The notes under the pieces were generated by a model. That model did no database searches. It had not been told where the DNA came from and saw only the letters and a program-made list of their open reading frames with translations. 20,342 nucleotides of DNA from RGIG8767 sp964386235 (GTDB lineage: Bacteria; Bacillota; Clostridia; Lachnospirales; Lachnospiraceae): the NCBI GenBank assembly GCA_964386235.1, contig CAYLSH010000033.1, forward strand, positions 1 to 20,342, in the 5' to 3' direction. The position numbers and the translations under genes were made by a program. This document shows positions 1 to 6,880 of this stretch, one piece after another. How positions within the stretch are numbered: position 1 is the first letter of the stretch; each line of letters opens with the position of its first letter.

Positions 1-9
1 TATTTTTCG

Positions 10-38
10 TTGCCAGCATCCTCTCTGTGAGATATAAT
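10..38 (+). promoter_or_regulatory. Candidate sigma-A promoter for the plsC-like gene
   Basis: A -35 element TTGCCA (10-15) and a perfect -10 element TATAAT (33-38) are separated by 17 bp. This places a transcription start near position 45, just ahead of the GGAGG ribosome binding site (about 47-51) of the acyltransferase gene. It is seen in sequence only. Confidence 0.65.
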
Positions 39-61
39 GGATTACTGGAGGTAGTTATTCT

Positions 62-802
62 ATGTTTCGATTTATTTTAGTACTATTATTTGTTGTTTTG
101 TTTCTGATTCTGACGTTGCCGCTGCTCTTTATTTTGTGGCTGATCGGCAAAAAATGGCCGAACGCATACAACCGTGCTTCCCGTCACATCGTAAAATGGG
201 GTTTTAGTGTGGTACGTTTCCTCTCCGGCACGAAACTCATCGTACTGGGACAGGAAAACATCCCCCGGGATCAGGCTGTGTTGTATGTAGGAAACCACCG
301 CAGTTATTATGATATCATCCTTACTTATCTTGCCGTACCCGGCATGACGGGCTACATTGCCAAAAAGGAGATGAATAAGATCCCCAGTCTGCGCAAATGG
401 ATGAAAGCCATCGGCTGCTTATTCCTGGATCGTGACGATATCCGCCAGGGCATGCAAATGATCCTCGATGCAGTCTCAAAAGTTAAATCAGGAATTAGTA
501 TTTTCGTATTTCCGGAAGGTACGCGTAACAAAACAGACGACAATTTTCTCCCATTCAAGGCCGGAAGCCTTAAAATTGCTGAGAAAAGTAAATGTCCCAT
601 TGTCCCGGTTGTGATCTTGGGTTCCGATGAGGTCTTTGAAAAACATGCCCCAAGGATCGTTAAAACAACAGTCGTTATCGAATTCGGTCCTGCCATTTAT
701 ACGGACAACCTTGACAAGGAAAGTAAGAAAGCGCTTGCAGACAACACCTTTGCCCGCATTCAATCCATGTATGAAAAAAACAAAAAGGATTATAATTTCT
801 AA
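62..802 (+). CDS. plsC: 1-acyl-sn-glycerol-3-phosphate acyltransferase (PlsC family)
   Basis: This predicted membrane-bound acyltransferase would transfer an acyl chain to lysophosphatidic acid, giving phosphatidic acid for phospholipid synthesis. The 246-residue length is normal for the family. A hydrophobic N-terminal anchor covers about residues 4-29. The catalytic HX4D motif is present as NHRSYYD (H79, D84), and the acceptor-binding motif FPEGTR lies at 150-155. The ATG start has a GGAGG site about 10 nt upstream and a consensus promoter further up. It is the only plus-strand gene here, and its TAA stop overlaps the stop of the convergent lipoprotein gene, leaving no room for a separate terminator. 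The family call is firm. The exact acyl donor and acceptor cannot be read from sequence. Confidence 0.9.
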   Translation: MFRFILVLLFVVLFLILTLPLLFILWLIGKKWPNAYNRASRHIVKWGFSVVRFLSGTKLIVLGQENIPRDQAVLYVGNHRSYYDIILTYLAVPGMTGYIAKKEMNKIPSLRKWMKAIGCLFLDRDDIRQGMQMILDAVSKVKSGISIFVFPEGTRNKTDDNFLPFKAGSLKIAEKSKCPIVPVVILGSDEVFEKHAPRIVKTTVVIEFGPAIYTDNLDKESKKALADNTFARIQSMYEKNKKDYNF

Positions 803-2403
803 TTTTCGTTTATGGTAGTATCATATAGGTTTGCATATACCACGAATAATCTGATCAGATTATCCCGGTTGTCGCTTTCCTTCTTGTATTCTGCCAGGTA
901 ATCACGATTATCCGCATTTACTCCGGACAGATAATGGATGTAATTTTTCTGTGCTCCCATATATTCCTGTCCGGATAATACCAGATTCACAACTCCCAGA
1001 AGCATCATATCTTCCAGGATCTCCTGTTCACTCATGTCATCAATATCCGGCAACACATAAAAGTGTTCACGGGAAGAGCGCACGGAGATATCCTGCGCCT
1101 TATCCAGATAATGATCCAGCAACTGCTCACAACGTTCATAATTCGTCCCGTACGGCGTAGATAAATATGTAAAATCCGCAAGCATGGTATAACCATATTC
1201 GCTGTTTTTATGTTCCTTTTCTTTCATGCCATCAGATTTTGTGGTGGCATTGACATCAGATTTTATGGTGGCATTGACATCAGATTTTGTGGTGGCATTG
1301 ACATCAGATTTTGTGGTGGCATTGACATCAGATTTTGTGGTGGCNNNNNNNNNNNNNNNNNNNNNNNNNNNNNNNNNNNNNNNNNNNNNNNNNNNNNNNN
1401 NNNNNNNNNNNNNNNNNNNNNNNNNNNNNNNNNNNNNNNNNNNNTTGACATCAGATTTTGTGGTGGCATTGACATCAGATTTTGTGGTGGCATTGACATA
1501 ACTGAATGTGATGGCATTGGCATCATATTCCGTGATGGCATTGCCGTATTTGTACTGTCTGGTCAGTCGATATAACTGTGTCGATGCAAAATACCATGCA
1601 TCCGTTTCGATCTGATCGCGGTATTTCTCCGCGTAGCGATATGCTTTCTGCGCCGCCAGTAAGCAGGCATTCACAAGTGCCGGATCTTCCGATTCCCGAT
1701 AAAGCCATGCATACTGCGCAAACACCCCCGCCATCTGTATCGTGGCAGGAAGAGAAACCTCATCCTGATTATCTTCGTAAAACGCCCCGGTTGCCTCATC
1801 CTGGGAAGCAAGAAGCAATTCCATTTTTGAATGAATGTAGGACATATTGGTCCATGTTTTCGGAAACATCTCATCCACAAACATATAATTTGATAAAAAG
1901 AATGCAAGATCGCTTACTTTCGTATATTCAGCATTCAAAAGAATGGATTCCAATTGCCGGTATTCACTGTTATAGATAGTACTGTTTATGGAAAAAGAAT
2001 AGGAGTCCCCAATCTGCTTTTGGTGAATGTAGTAGTTTCCGCTTTCTTCTAACCGGGAGAACACACCATAATAAAGTGTCCCATCCTTCTCATCCCGTAC
2101 CTTGCTCAGGGTACCCGTATAGATGGTTGCATCCGTGTCTTTATCCCGCACTTCAAAGGTTTCTTCCAGATTATTCCCATAAAAGAAGGCCACTTTTTTG
2201 TCCCGGTTGTGATACCCCGTCCGGTCAACCCGGATATGTGGTTGCTGGGAAGGAACCTCATAAGAAAAGTCCGGCTCCATTTCCAGGGTATCCTGTTCTG
2301 GCGGTATCTTCGATACCGGTTGTGACGTTTTCGATTGCGGAACACAGGACGTACACAACATACCCATTATGAAAATGCAAAACAGCCAGACTTTTTTTCT
2401 CAA
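799..2403 (-). CDS. GH9-like lipoprotein with cellulase N-terminal Ig domain, internal 8-aa repeats and an assembly gap
   Basis: A predicted surface lipoprotein. It has a basic N-terminus, a hydrophobic stretch at about 4-16 and a lipobox-like LCTSC with acceptor Cys20. Residues 56-138 resemble the Ig-like cellulase N-terminal domain of GH9 enzymes (IRVDRTGYHNRDKKVAFF). About 188-285 and the C-terminus (NYIHYLSGVNADNRD) resemble parts of the GH9 alpha-barrel. The GH9 nucleophile/base motif (DAGD) is missing between the two domains, and no equivalent of the C-terminal acid Glu is visible, so hydrolase activity is doubtful. From residue 288 the barrel is interrupted by 8-residue repeats (consensus NATTKSDV) containing 100 Ns. 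The true length is therefore unknown. The start is TTG, with GGAGG 10 nt upstream; no better in-frame start is seen. Non-catalytic glycan binding is inference. Confidence 0.7.
   Translation of the reverse strand: MRKKVWLFCIFIMGMLCTSCVPQSKTSQPVSKIPPEQDTLEMEPDFSYEVPSQQPHIRVDRTGYHNRDKKVAFFYGNNLEETFEVRDKDTDATIYTGTLSKVRDEKDGTLYYGVFSRLEESGNYYIHQKQIGDSYSFSINSTIYNSEYRQLESILLNAEYTKVSDLAFFLSNYMFVDEMFPKTWTNMSYIHSKMELLLASQDEATGAFYEDNQDEVSLPATIQMAGVFAQYAWLYRESEDPALVNACLLAAQKAYRYAEKYRDQIETDAWYFASTQLYRLTRQYKYGNAITEYDANAITFSYVNATTKSDVNATTKSDVXXXXXXXXXXXXXXXXXXXXXXXXXXXXXXXXXXATTKSDVNATTKSDVNATTKSDVNATIKSDVNATTKSDGMKEKEHKNSEYGYTMLADFTYLSTPYGTNYERCEQLLDHYLDKAQDISVRSSREHFYVLPDIDDMSEQEILEDMMLLGVVNLVLSGQEYMGAQKNYIHYLSGVNADNRDYLAEYKKESDNRDNLIRLFVVYANLYDTTINEN
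1231..1539 (-). repeat. 24-bp in-frame tandem repeat (minisatellite) interrupted by 100 Ns
   Basis: On the plus strand the unit is ATTGACATCAGATTTTGTGG followed by TGGC. Read on the coding (minus) strand it encodes NATTKSDV. A partial unit occupies 1231-1248. Full units lie at 1249-1272 (one substitution), 1273-1296, 1297-1320 and 1321-1344. After the N block come 1445-1467 (first base missing) and 1468-1491, then two diverged units at 1492-1515 and 1516-1539, encoding NAITFSYV and NAITEYDA. The diverged units at the coding-5' end look like the older copies. The near-identical ones look recently amplified. Confidence 0.95.
1345..1444. other. Assembly gap (100 N) inside the tandem repeat
   Basis: Exactly 100 ambiguous bases fall inside the 24-bp repeat. 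The repeat phase on the two sides implies a true missing length of 1 + 24k nt if the units stay intact. 100 does not fit that series, so the block is best read as a fixed-size placeholder. Both flanks happen to remain in the same reading frame. Confidence 0.95.
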
Positions 2404-2433
2404 CGCTAAACTTCCTCCGAATTTTCTTTCTCC

Positions 2434-2462
2434 ATTGTAACATCATCAGAAAATCCGGTAAA
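2434..2462 (-). promoter_or_regulatory. Candidate sigma-A promoter for the GH9-like lipoprotein
   Basis: On the minus strand, TTTACC (2462-2457) and TACAAT (2439-2434) are spaced by 17 bp, 31 bp or more upstream of the TTG start. The -35 match is only partial. The site lies between the M23 gene stop and the lipoprotein start, which would allow the lipoprotein to be expressed independently. Confidence 0.4.
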
Positions 2463-2472
2463 GATGCAATTG

Positions 2473-3228
2473 CTATGACATTTGATTTAATGGATCACAG
2501 GGTTCCCCATTTTTTGTCAATTTGAAATAGACATTGGTTCCTTCCTGTGAAAAATACTTCGTCGGTGCGGCTACCGTCCCTATCACTTCACCAGTCCGGA
2601 TATAATCGCCCTCATTTAAGGAAATATCTCCCAATTGTCCGTAAGTCAGTTCGTATCCGTCGCCCAACTCCACACAGACACAGTTTCCATACTGATTATC
2701 GTAAAAAATACTGCTCACACGTCCGTCCGCAGCCGCTGTGATGGTCTCTCCTTCCGATGCTTCTATCATAATTGCCGGATTGTACCTGTATTGCTGTAAA
2801 GTAGGAAAATAGACGGTCTTATCCATGCTGTAGTTGATCAGGATCTTCCCCACAATGGGCCACGCAAGTCCTTCTTCCTGTGAAAAAGAAAGTACCGGCG
2901 CAGAGTCCTTTTTCACCGGCATTTCTTCCACATATGCCTGATAATCCCCAAAATCAGACTCCAGTGCATCCTCTCTTACCTGTGGATTTACCGCTTTTGA
3001 CACATTAACGGGTGAACTCTTTTCAGGTAAACTGTTTTCAGGCAAGTTCTCTTCCTGTGTACTTTCTTCCTCCTGTTTCGGCCCCGACAAATCCGCAGAA
3101 TTTTCATTCTGAATACGGGTTCTTTCTTTTACATATACTCCTGTTAAAGTCAGGGCAGATAATACAAGCAGGCTGGAAGCCAGCATAACAAATTTTTCTT
3201 TTTTTAAACCATTTCTGTTTTTTCGCAT
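2473..3228 (-). CDS. Membrane-anchored M23/LytM-domain protein lacking zinc ligands (SpoIIQ-like architecture)
   Basis: A protein of 251 residues: short basic N-terminus, one transmembrane helix (about 12-32), a low-complexity Glu/Pro/Ser linker to about 90, then a LytM/M23 fold (about 120-250). The fold's glycine-rich hairpins are recognisable (DGRVSSIF, GDGYELTYGQL, GEVIGTV). The zinc and catalytic residues are absent. The first HxxxD region reads NPAIMIEAS, YGH is YGQ, and the HxH strand reads NVYFKL. A structural or peptidoglycan-binding role is therefore likelier than endopeptidase activity. SpoIIQ of Bacillus is a known LytM-fold sporulation protein with a degenerate site, but orthology is not shown here. 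The start was chosen at the second ATG (3228). The first (3234) directly abuts GGAGGG, whereas the second sits 6 nt from it. Confidence 0.75.
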   Translation of the reverse strand: MRKNRNGLKKEKFVMLASSLLVLSALTLTGVYVKERTRIQNENSADLSGPKQEEESTQEENLPENSLPEKSSPVNVSKAVNPQVREDALESDFGDYQAYVEEMPVKKDSAPVLSFSQEEGLAWPIVGKILINYSMDKTVYFPTLQQYRYNPAIMIEASEGETITAAADGRVSSIFYDNQYGNCVCVELGDGYELTYGQLGDISLNEGDYIRTGEVIGTVAAPTKYFSQEGTNVYFKLTKNGEPCDPLNQMS

Positions 3229-3283
3229 TGTCATCCCTCCATTCTATACAAGTAGTTTTTCCGCAAGGAATAACTTTATACAA

Positions 3284-3319
3284 AAAAAGATCACTTCTTT
3301 GAAAAGAAATGATCTTTTT
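3284..3319 (-). terminator. Intrinsic terminator after the EF-hand gene
   Basis: A near-perfect inverted repeat: AAAAAGATCA pairs with TGATCTTTTT around an inner TTCTTT/AAAGAA stem. On the minus strand it is followed by a T-run just after the EF-hand gene stop (3335). The A/T flanks make it potentially bidirectional. Confidence 0.85.
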
Positions 3320-3334
3320 CTTAATTACTCGTTT

Positions 3335-4456
3335 TTACATGGCATTTTCATAATCATATGTATGTTTTGCCATATCTATATGGGCGATCGTTCCCGCCAT
3401 ACCATTTTCATACAGAAATACACCGCTTTTGCGGATCCGTCCGTTTACTTCTCCCGTTGCATTCGAACGAAGCGTATAATCCGTGTCCGAACTGCCCAGA
3501 TAAATAGCTCCCAGACCCTTTTCTTTTAAAGTGTACAGGCGGTCGTTGCCGTCTTCATCCTTTACCCAGATCTTCAGGCGGTCAAATATGGAATCTGCTT
3601 CATCAATCCAGCCGTTGCCGTCCTCGTCATAACGGGCAAGATCCGCAAATCCATCCCCCGTCTTTGCTCCAAACAATTCCGAGCCGTCATTGATGGTTCC
3701 GTCTCCATTGCGGTCCAGTGCCAGAAATGCATTTCCCGTTTCCAGAGCCGAAATCTCTTCTTCCGTTCCGTCGCAGTCCAGATCAAAGAAAAACTTCTGA
3801 TCCGACAAGCCGGTAACATTCCCGTCCAGATTGATCACCAGTGGATCGCACATGGCCACCACATTCTGACTTTCATTTTTGTAATACTGTGCAAAACGAT
3901 GGCTCATTCCCACATTCATCTGAAAAGAAATCTCCCGTCCATCCGCGGTCTTTACGGTACCGTTTGTCGAAAAGCTCATGCTTTCCTCTTCCTGATACGA
4001 TACTTCTTCCACAGCTCTTAACTCCATGTACTGCATGGTGCCCGTCTGGGTCCGGTTGTTTTCCGCTGTTACATTAAAAGTATCCGCTAACCTCGATGCT
4101 CTTTCGCCGCCAAACAACAGTCTCCATAAATACAGGATGCACTGCTGTCTGATCTGCTCGATCCCTTTTGCCTCCGTCCCTTCCGTTATGCTTTGGATAC
4201 GGGACGAAATTGCAGTTGAGTAATTCTGCATACGTTGCAGGGCATTGTCCGTTTCCTCCTGCTCTGCTGTCTTTTTTTCTTCACCATCTGTTTGAAGTGG
4301 TTCACCTGTTCCATTACCCAGCAAATCTTCTTTTTCAAGCGCTTTATCCGAAAACGCATACGAAACCACATTTGCTGTTAATGATAACTTCCTTGTTGAT
4401 ACAGAACGATATGTTCTGGCGGATTCCATTCCTACATTTGAGGAATTAATGATCAA
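3335..4456 (-). CDS. EF-hand calcium-binding protein, probable TTG start
   Basis: Counted from the proposed TTG at 4456, the protein has 373 residues and begins MIINSSNVGMESARTYRSVS. I recognise this opening as a recurrent N-terminus of uncharacterised Lachnospiraceae proteins. A Glu-rich, coiled-coil-prone middle section (about 40-110) follows. The C-terminal half carries acidic Ca-binding loops: DLDCDGTEEE (225), LDRNGDGTINDG (247) and YDEDGNGWIDE (276). The sequence LDRNGDGTINDGSELFG resembles the EF-hand segment found in RTX/hemolysin-type calcium-binding proteins. No signal peptide is visible. AAAGGAG lies 5 nt before the TTG. The longer reading to a TTG at 4534 has no such site and would run into the sigma-28-like promoter. 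Function is unknown; calcium-dependent surface or motility roles are speculation. Confidence 0.75.
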   Translation of the reverse strand: MIINSSNVGMESARTYRSVSTRKLSLTANVVSYAFSDKALEKEDLLGNGTGEPLQTDGEEKKTAEQEETDNALQRMQNYSTAISSRIQSITEGTEAKGIEQIRQQCILYLWRLLFGGERASRLADTFNVTAENNRTQTGTMQYMELRAVEEVSYQEEESMSFSTNGTVKTADGREISFQMNVGMSHRFAQYYKNESQNVVAMCDPLVINLDGNVTGLSDQKFFFDLDCDGTEEEISALETGNAFLALDRNGDGTINDGSELFGAKTGDGFADLARYDEDGNGWIDEADSIFDRLKIWVKDEDGNDRLYTLKEKGLGAIYLGSSDTDYTLRSNATGEVNGRIRKSGVFLYENGMAGTIAHIDMAKHTYDYENAM

Positions 4457-4513
4457 ATAGTCTCCTTTCGCCGGCTTTCCATTATTTACAGACTGGCCAC
4501 ATCTGCATACAGT

Positions 4514-4540
4514 ATATCGGCGTTTTTCGGGCAAAACTTA
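4514..4540 (-). promoter_or_regulatory. Candidate sigma-28 (SigD/FliA-type) promoter for the EF-hand gene
   Basis: On the minus strand, TAAG (4540-4537) is followed 15 bp later by GCCGATAT (4521-4514). This matches the motility sigma factor consensus TAAA-N15-GCCGATAA with one mismatch in each half. Transcription would start near 4507, giving a leader of about 50 nt to the TTG start. The -35 element abuts the terminator of the upstream hydratase gene. Confidence 0.5.
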
Positions 4541-4567
4541 AGGGCGCAGCCGACCGGCTACGCCCTT
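4540..4567 (-). terminator. Strong intrinsic terminator after the six-gene unit
   Basis: A 12-bp stem (AAGGGCGTAGCC pairing with GGCTGCGCCCTT, one G-T pair) with a 4-nt loop. On the minus strand it is followed by AAGTTTTG. It lies 24 nt past the hydratase stop and closes the operon. Confidence 0.85.
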
Positions 4568-4591
4568 ATTGTTAATTTTAAATTTAATTAA

Positions 4592-6880
4592 TTACACCCT
4601 ATTATAATTGATCAGACAACCATCCAGAATAATCTGACGTTCCTCGTCCGTAAGGTCTCCAAGCGTCATTTCAAAGGCTTTCAGCGCTCCGTCTACAATG
4701 GCATAACATTTAATAACATCTGTTTTTTCTTCCACTGCTTTGCGGATATCCGGGAGATATAAGTAATCCAGTCTCTTAAACGGCAGTGTACCTTCTTTGA
4801 TGATAAACGGTAACATCCCCCAGTTAATCAGGTTCGAACGATAGCGCTTTGTGGCATACTCATTTGCGATGTTTGCCCATCCGCCGAGCACCTTCTGGCA
4901 GCTTGCCGCCTGTTCTCTGGCAGAACCGTCACCCGGTTTTACGGCAAATATGGTGGAGCCATAACCAATGCCTGCTTTTCTGGCATCCGGAAATTCTTTT
5001 TCGATCGTTTCGATCACTTCTTTTAACTCCGCCTTGGCTGCAAATACATCTTCACCTGCCATAAGAGCCGTCTGTGCCTTCTGCATATCTTTTGCAAGAC
5101 CGACATATTCCGGATCTTTTCTGGATAAGGTAAATTCCGCCAGTCCCAATGGATTGGAACGATAGGAGGATGTTTCACCCGAAGGAATCAGTTCATCCGT
5201 TGTCGTAACCGGATCATGGATCTCGGAAACCACTCTTAATACCAGGTTATTTGGCAATTCGCTCATAGCCGGCCAGTCCTTGATATTGGGACCAAATTTG
5301 ATCTCAACCGAAGGATCCGCAACACCCTTGGAATCAAATACACGGTTTGCATAGATCTTTTCGTCAAAATGATACTGATACGTCTCAAACTTACCGTCAA
5401 ACTCTGTAGCCGGTGTTAAGAATCCCTTATTTGCGGCTGTTGCAGCGATGGAACGGGCATCCATAAGTGCAACCGATGCAATCTGTCCGCTCTGGATCTT
5501 AGAACCTTCCCTGTTCGGGAAATTACGTGTGGAATGGCGAATACTGAACGCATTGTTAGCAGGCGTATCTCCGGCGCCAAAACAAGGTCCGCAGAATGCC
5601 GTCTTTAAGATGGCACCTGTCTCTAACAAGGTTGCCGCACAACCGTTTTTCATCAATTCCATGTAGATCGGAGTAGATGCCGGATAAACATTTAACGTAA
5701 ATTCGTCCGCTCCGATATAATGTCCTTTTAAGATGTCCGCTGCCGCACAGATATTTTCAAATCCACCGCCTGCACAACCTGCGATCACACCCTGATCCAC
5801 GTACAATCTGCCGTCACGGATCTTATCCTGTAATGAGTAGTCAATCTTATCCCCAAAACTTACTTTGGCTCTTTCTTCGACTTCATGAAGCACGTCGGAA
5901 AGATTTGCATTTACTTCTTCGATCGTATAAGCGTTGCTTGGATGGAACGGCATCGCGATCATGGGCTTGATCTGTGAAAGATCAATGGTAATCAATTTGT
6001 CATAGTATGCCACCTGTCCCGGCTGTAAAAGAGCATAATCTTCTTTTCTGCCATGGATCTCATAGAATTTCTCAATCTCTTCATCCGTCTGCCAGATGGA
6101 GGAAAGACAGGTTGTTTCCGTGGTCATAACGTCGATTCCGATACGGAAATCCGCACTTAATGCAGATACACCCGGTCCAACGAATTCCAATACTTTATTT
6201 TTCACATAACCGTTGGCAAAAACAGCGCCGATCAATGCAATCGCAACGTCCTGCGGTCCCACTCCATGCATGGGTTCTCCGGTCAGATAAATACCAACCA
6301 CGCCCGGTCTGTCAATATCATAGGTCTGATTGAGTAACTGTTTTACCAGTTCCGGTCCGCCCTCGCCCATTGCCATGGTACCCAGCGCACCATAACGGGT
6401 ATGGGAATCGGATCCCAGGATCATTTTACCGCCGCCTGCAAGCATTTCCCTTGCAAACTGATGGATTACTGCCTGATGAGGCGGAACGTATACACCGCCG
6501 TATTTTTTGGCACAGGTCAGACCAAACATGTGATCATCTTCGTTGATCGTACCGCCGACTGCGCACAAAGAGTTATGGCAGTTGGTAAGTACATAGGGAA
6601 TCGGGAATTTCTCCAGTCCTGATGCACGTGCTGTCTGGATAATGCCGACAAAAGTAATATCATGGGAAGTTAATTTGTCAAATTTGATCTTTAACTTGTC
6701 CATATTACCGGATGTATTATGGTTTTCCAAAATACCGTAGGCGATCGTATTTTTTAACGCCTCCTGCTTTGTCATTTCTAAACCGGTTGTATTCCTGATC
6801 TGTGCAGATGCTGTCGCACTCTCCGGCACAATTTCTGTGCCGTTCACAAGGTAGGCACCGCTTTCTGATAAAGTGATCAT
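4592..6880 (-). CDS. Aconitase-family hydratase (4Fe-4S)
   Basis: A 762-residue aconitase-superfamily protein. The expected activity is reversible dehydration/hydration of citrate/isocitrate or a similar hydroxy-acid, using a 4Fe-4S cluster. Cluster cysteines are visible at C369 (GCAGGG) and C430/C433 (CGPC). Also present are active-site DSHT (158-161), H102, E255, R452 and R457 (TRNFPNREGS), and the swivel-domain SAR (S653, R655). Several positions deviate from mitochondrial-type aconitase. GSCTN is GCAGGG, the residue before the catalytic His is Cys (NCH, not DH), and SSREH is SAREQ. The substrate is therefore uncertain. The start ATG overlaps the upstream stop as ATGA and has a strong GGAGG site within the upstream gene. 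It is the last gene of the unit and is followed by a terminator. Confidence 0.85.
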   Translation of the reverse strand: MITLSESGAYLVNGTEIVPESATASAQIRNTTGLEMTKQEALKNTIAYGILENHNTSGNMDKLKIKFDKLTSHDITFVGIIQTARASGLEKFPIPYVLTNCHNSLCAVGGTINEDDHMFGLTCAKKYGGVYVPPHQAVIHQFAREMLAGGGKMILGSDSHTRYGALGTMAMGEGGPELVKQLLNQTYDIDRPGVVGIYLTGEPMHGVGPQDVAIALIGAVFANGYVKNKVLEFVGPGVSALSADFRIGIDVMTTETTCLSSIWQTDEEIEKFYEIHGRKEDYALLQPGQVAYYDKLITIDLSQIKPMIAMPFHPSNAYTIEEVNANLSDVLHEVEERAKVSFGDKIDYSLQDKIRDGRLYVDQGVIAGCAGGGFENICAAADILKGHYIGADEFTLNVYPASTPIYMELMKNGCAATLLETGAILKTAFCGPCFGAGDTPANNAFSIRHSTRNFPNREGSKIQSGQIASVALMDARSIAATAANKGFLTPATEFDGKFETYQYHFDEKIYANRVFDSKGVADPSVEIKFGPNIKDWPAMSELPNNLVLRVVSEIHDPVTTTDELIPSGETSSYRSNPLGLAEFTLSRKDPEYVGLAKDMQKAQTALMAGEDVFAAKAELKEVIETIEKEFPDARKAGIGYGSTIFAVKPGDGSAREQAASCQKVLGGWANIANEYATKRYRSNLINWGMLPFIIKEGTLPFKRLDYLYLPDIRKAVEEKTDVIKCYAIVDGALKAFEMTLGDLTDEERQIILDGCLINYNRV

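Noticed and set aside
1231..1539. CRISPR-like direct repeats
   Set aside because: The units are contiguous with no spacers, are in frame inside a gene, and have no cas genes nearby.
1210..1575. Plus-strand reading frames spelling IDIRFCGG or FVVALTSD repeats
   Set aside because: They arise because a 24-bp repeat without stops is open in several frames. They lack ribosome binding sites and overlap a better-supported minus-strand gene.
3229..3234. First ATG of the M23-like gene as start
   Set aside because: GGAGGG abuts it with zero spacing; the second ATG is 6 nt away from the site.
4457..4534. Longer EF-hand protein starting at TTG 4534
   Set aside because: It has no ribosome binding site, covers the sigma-28-like promoter, and adds a Cys/Arg/Lys-rich stretch unlike the rest. 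The TTG at 4456 has AAAGGAG at proper spacing.
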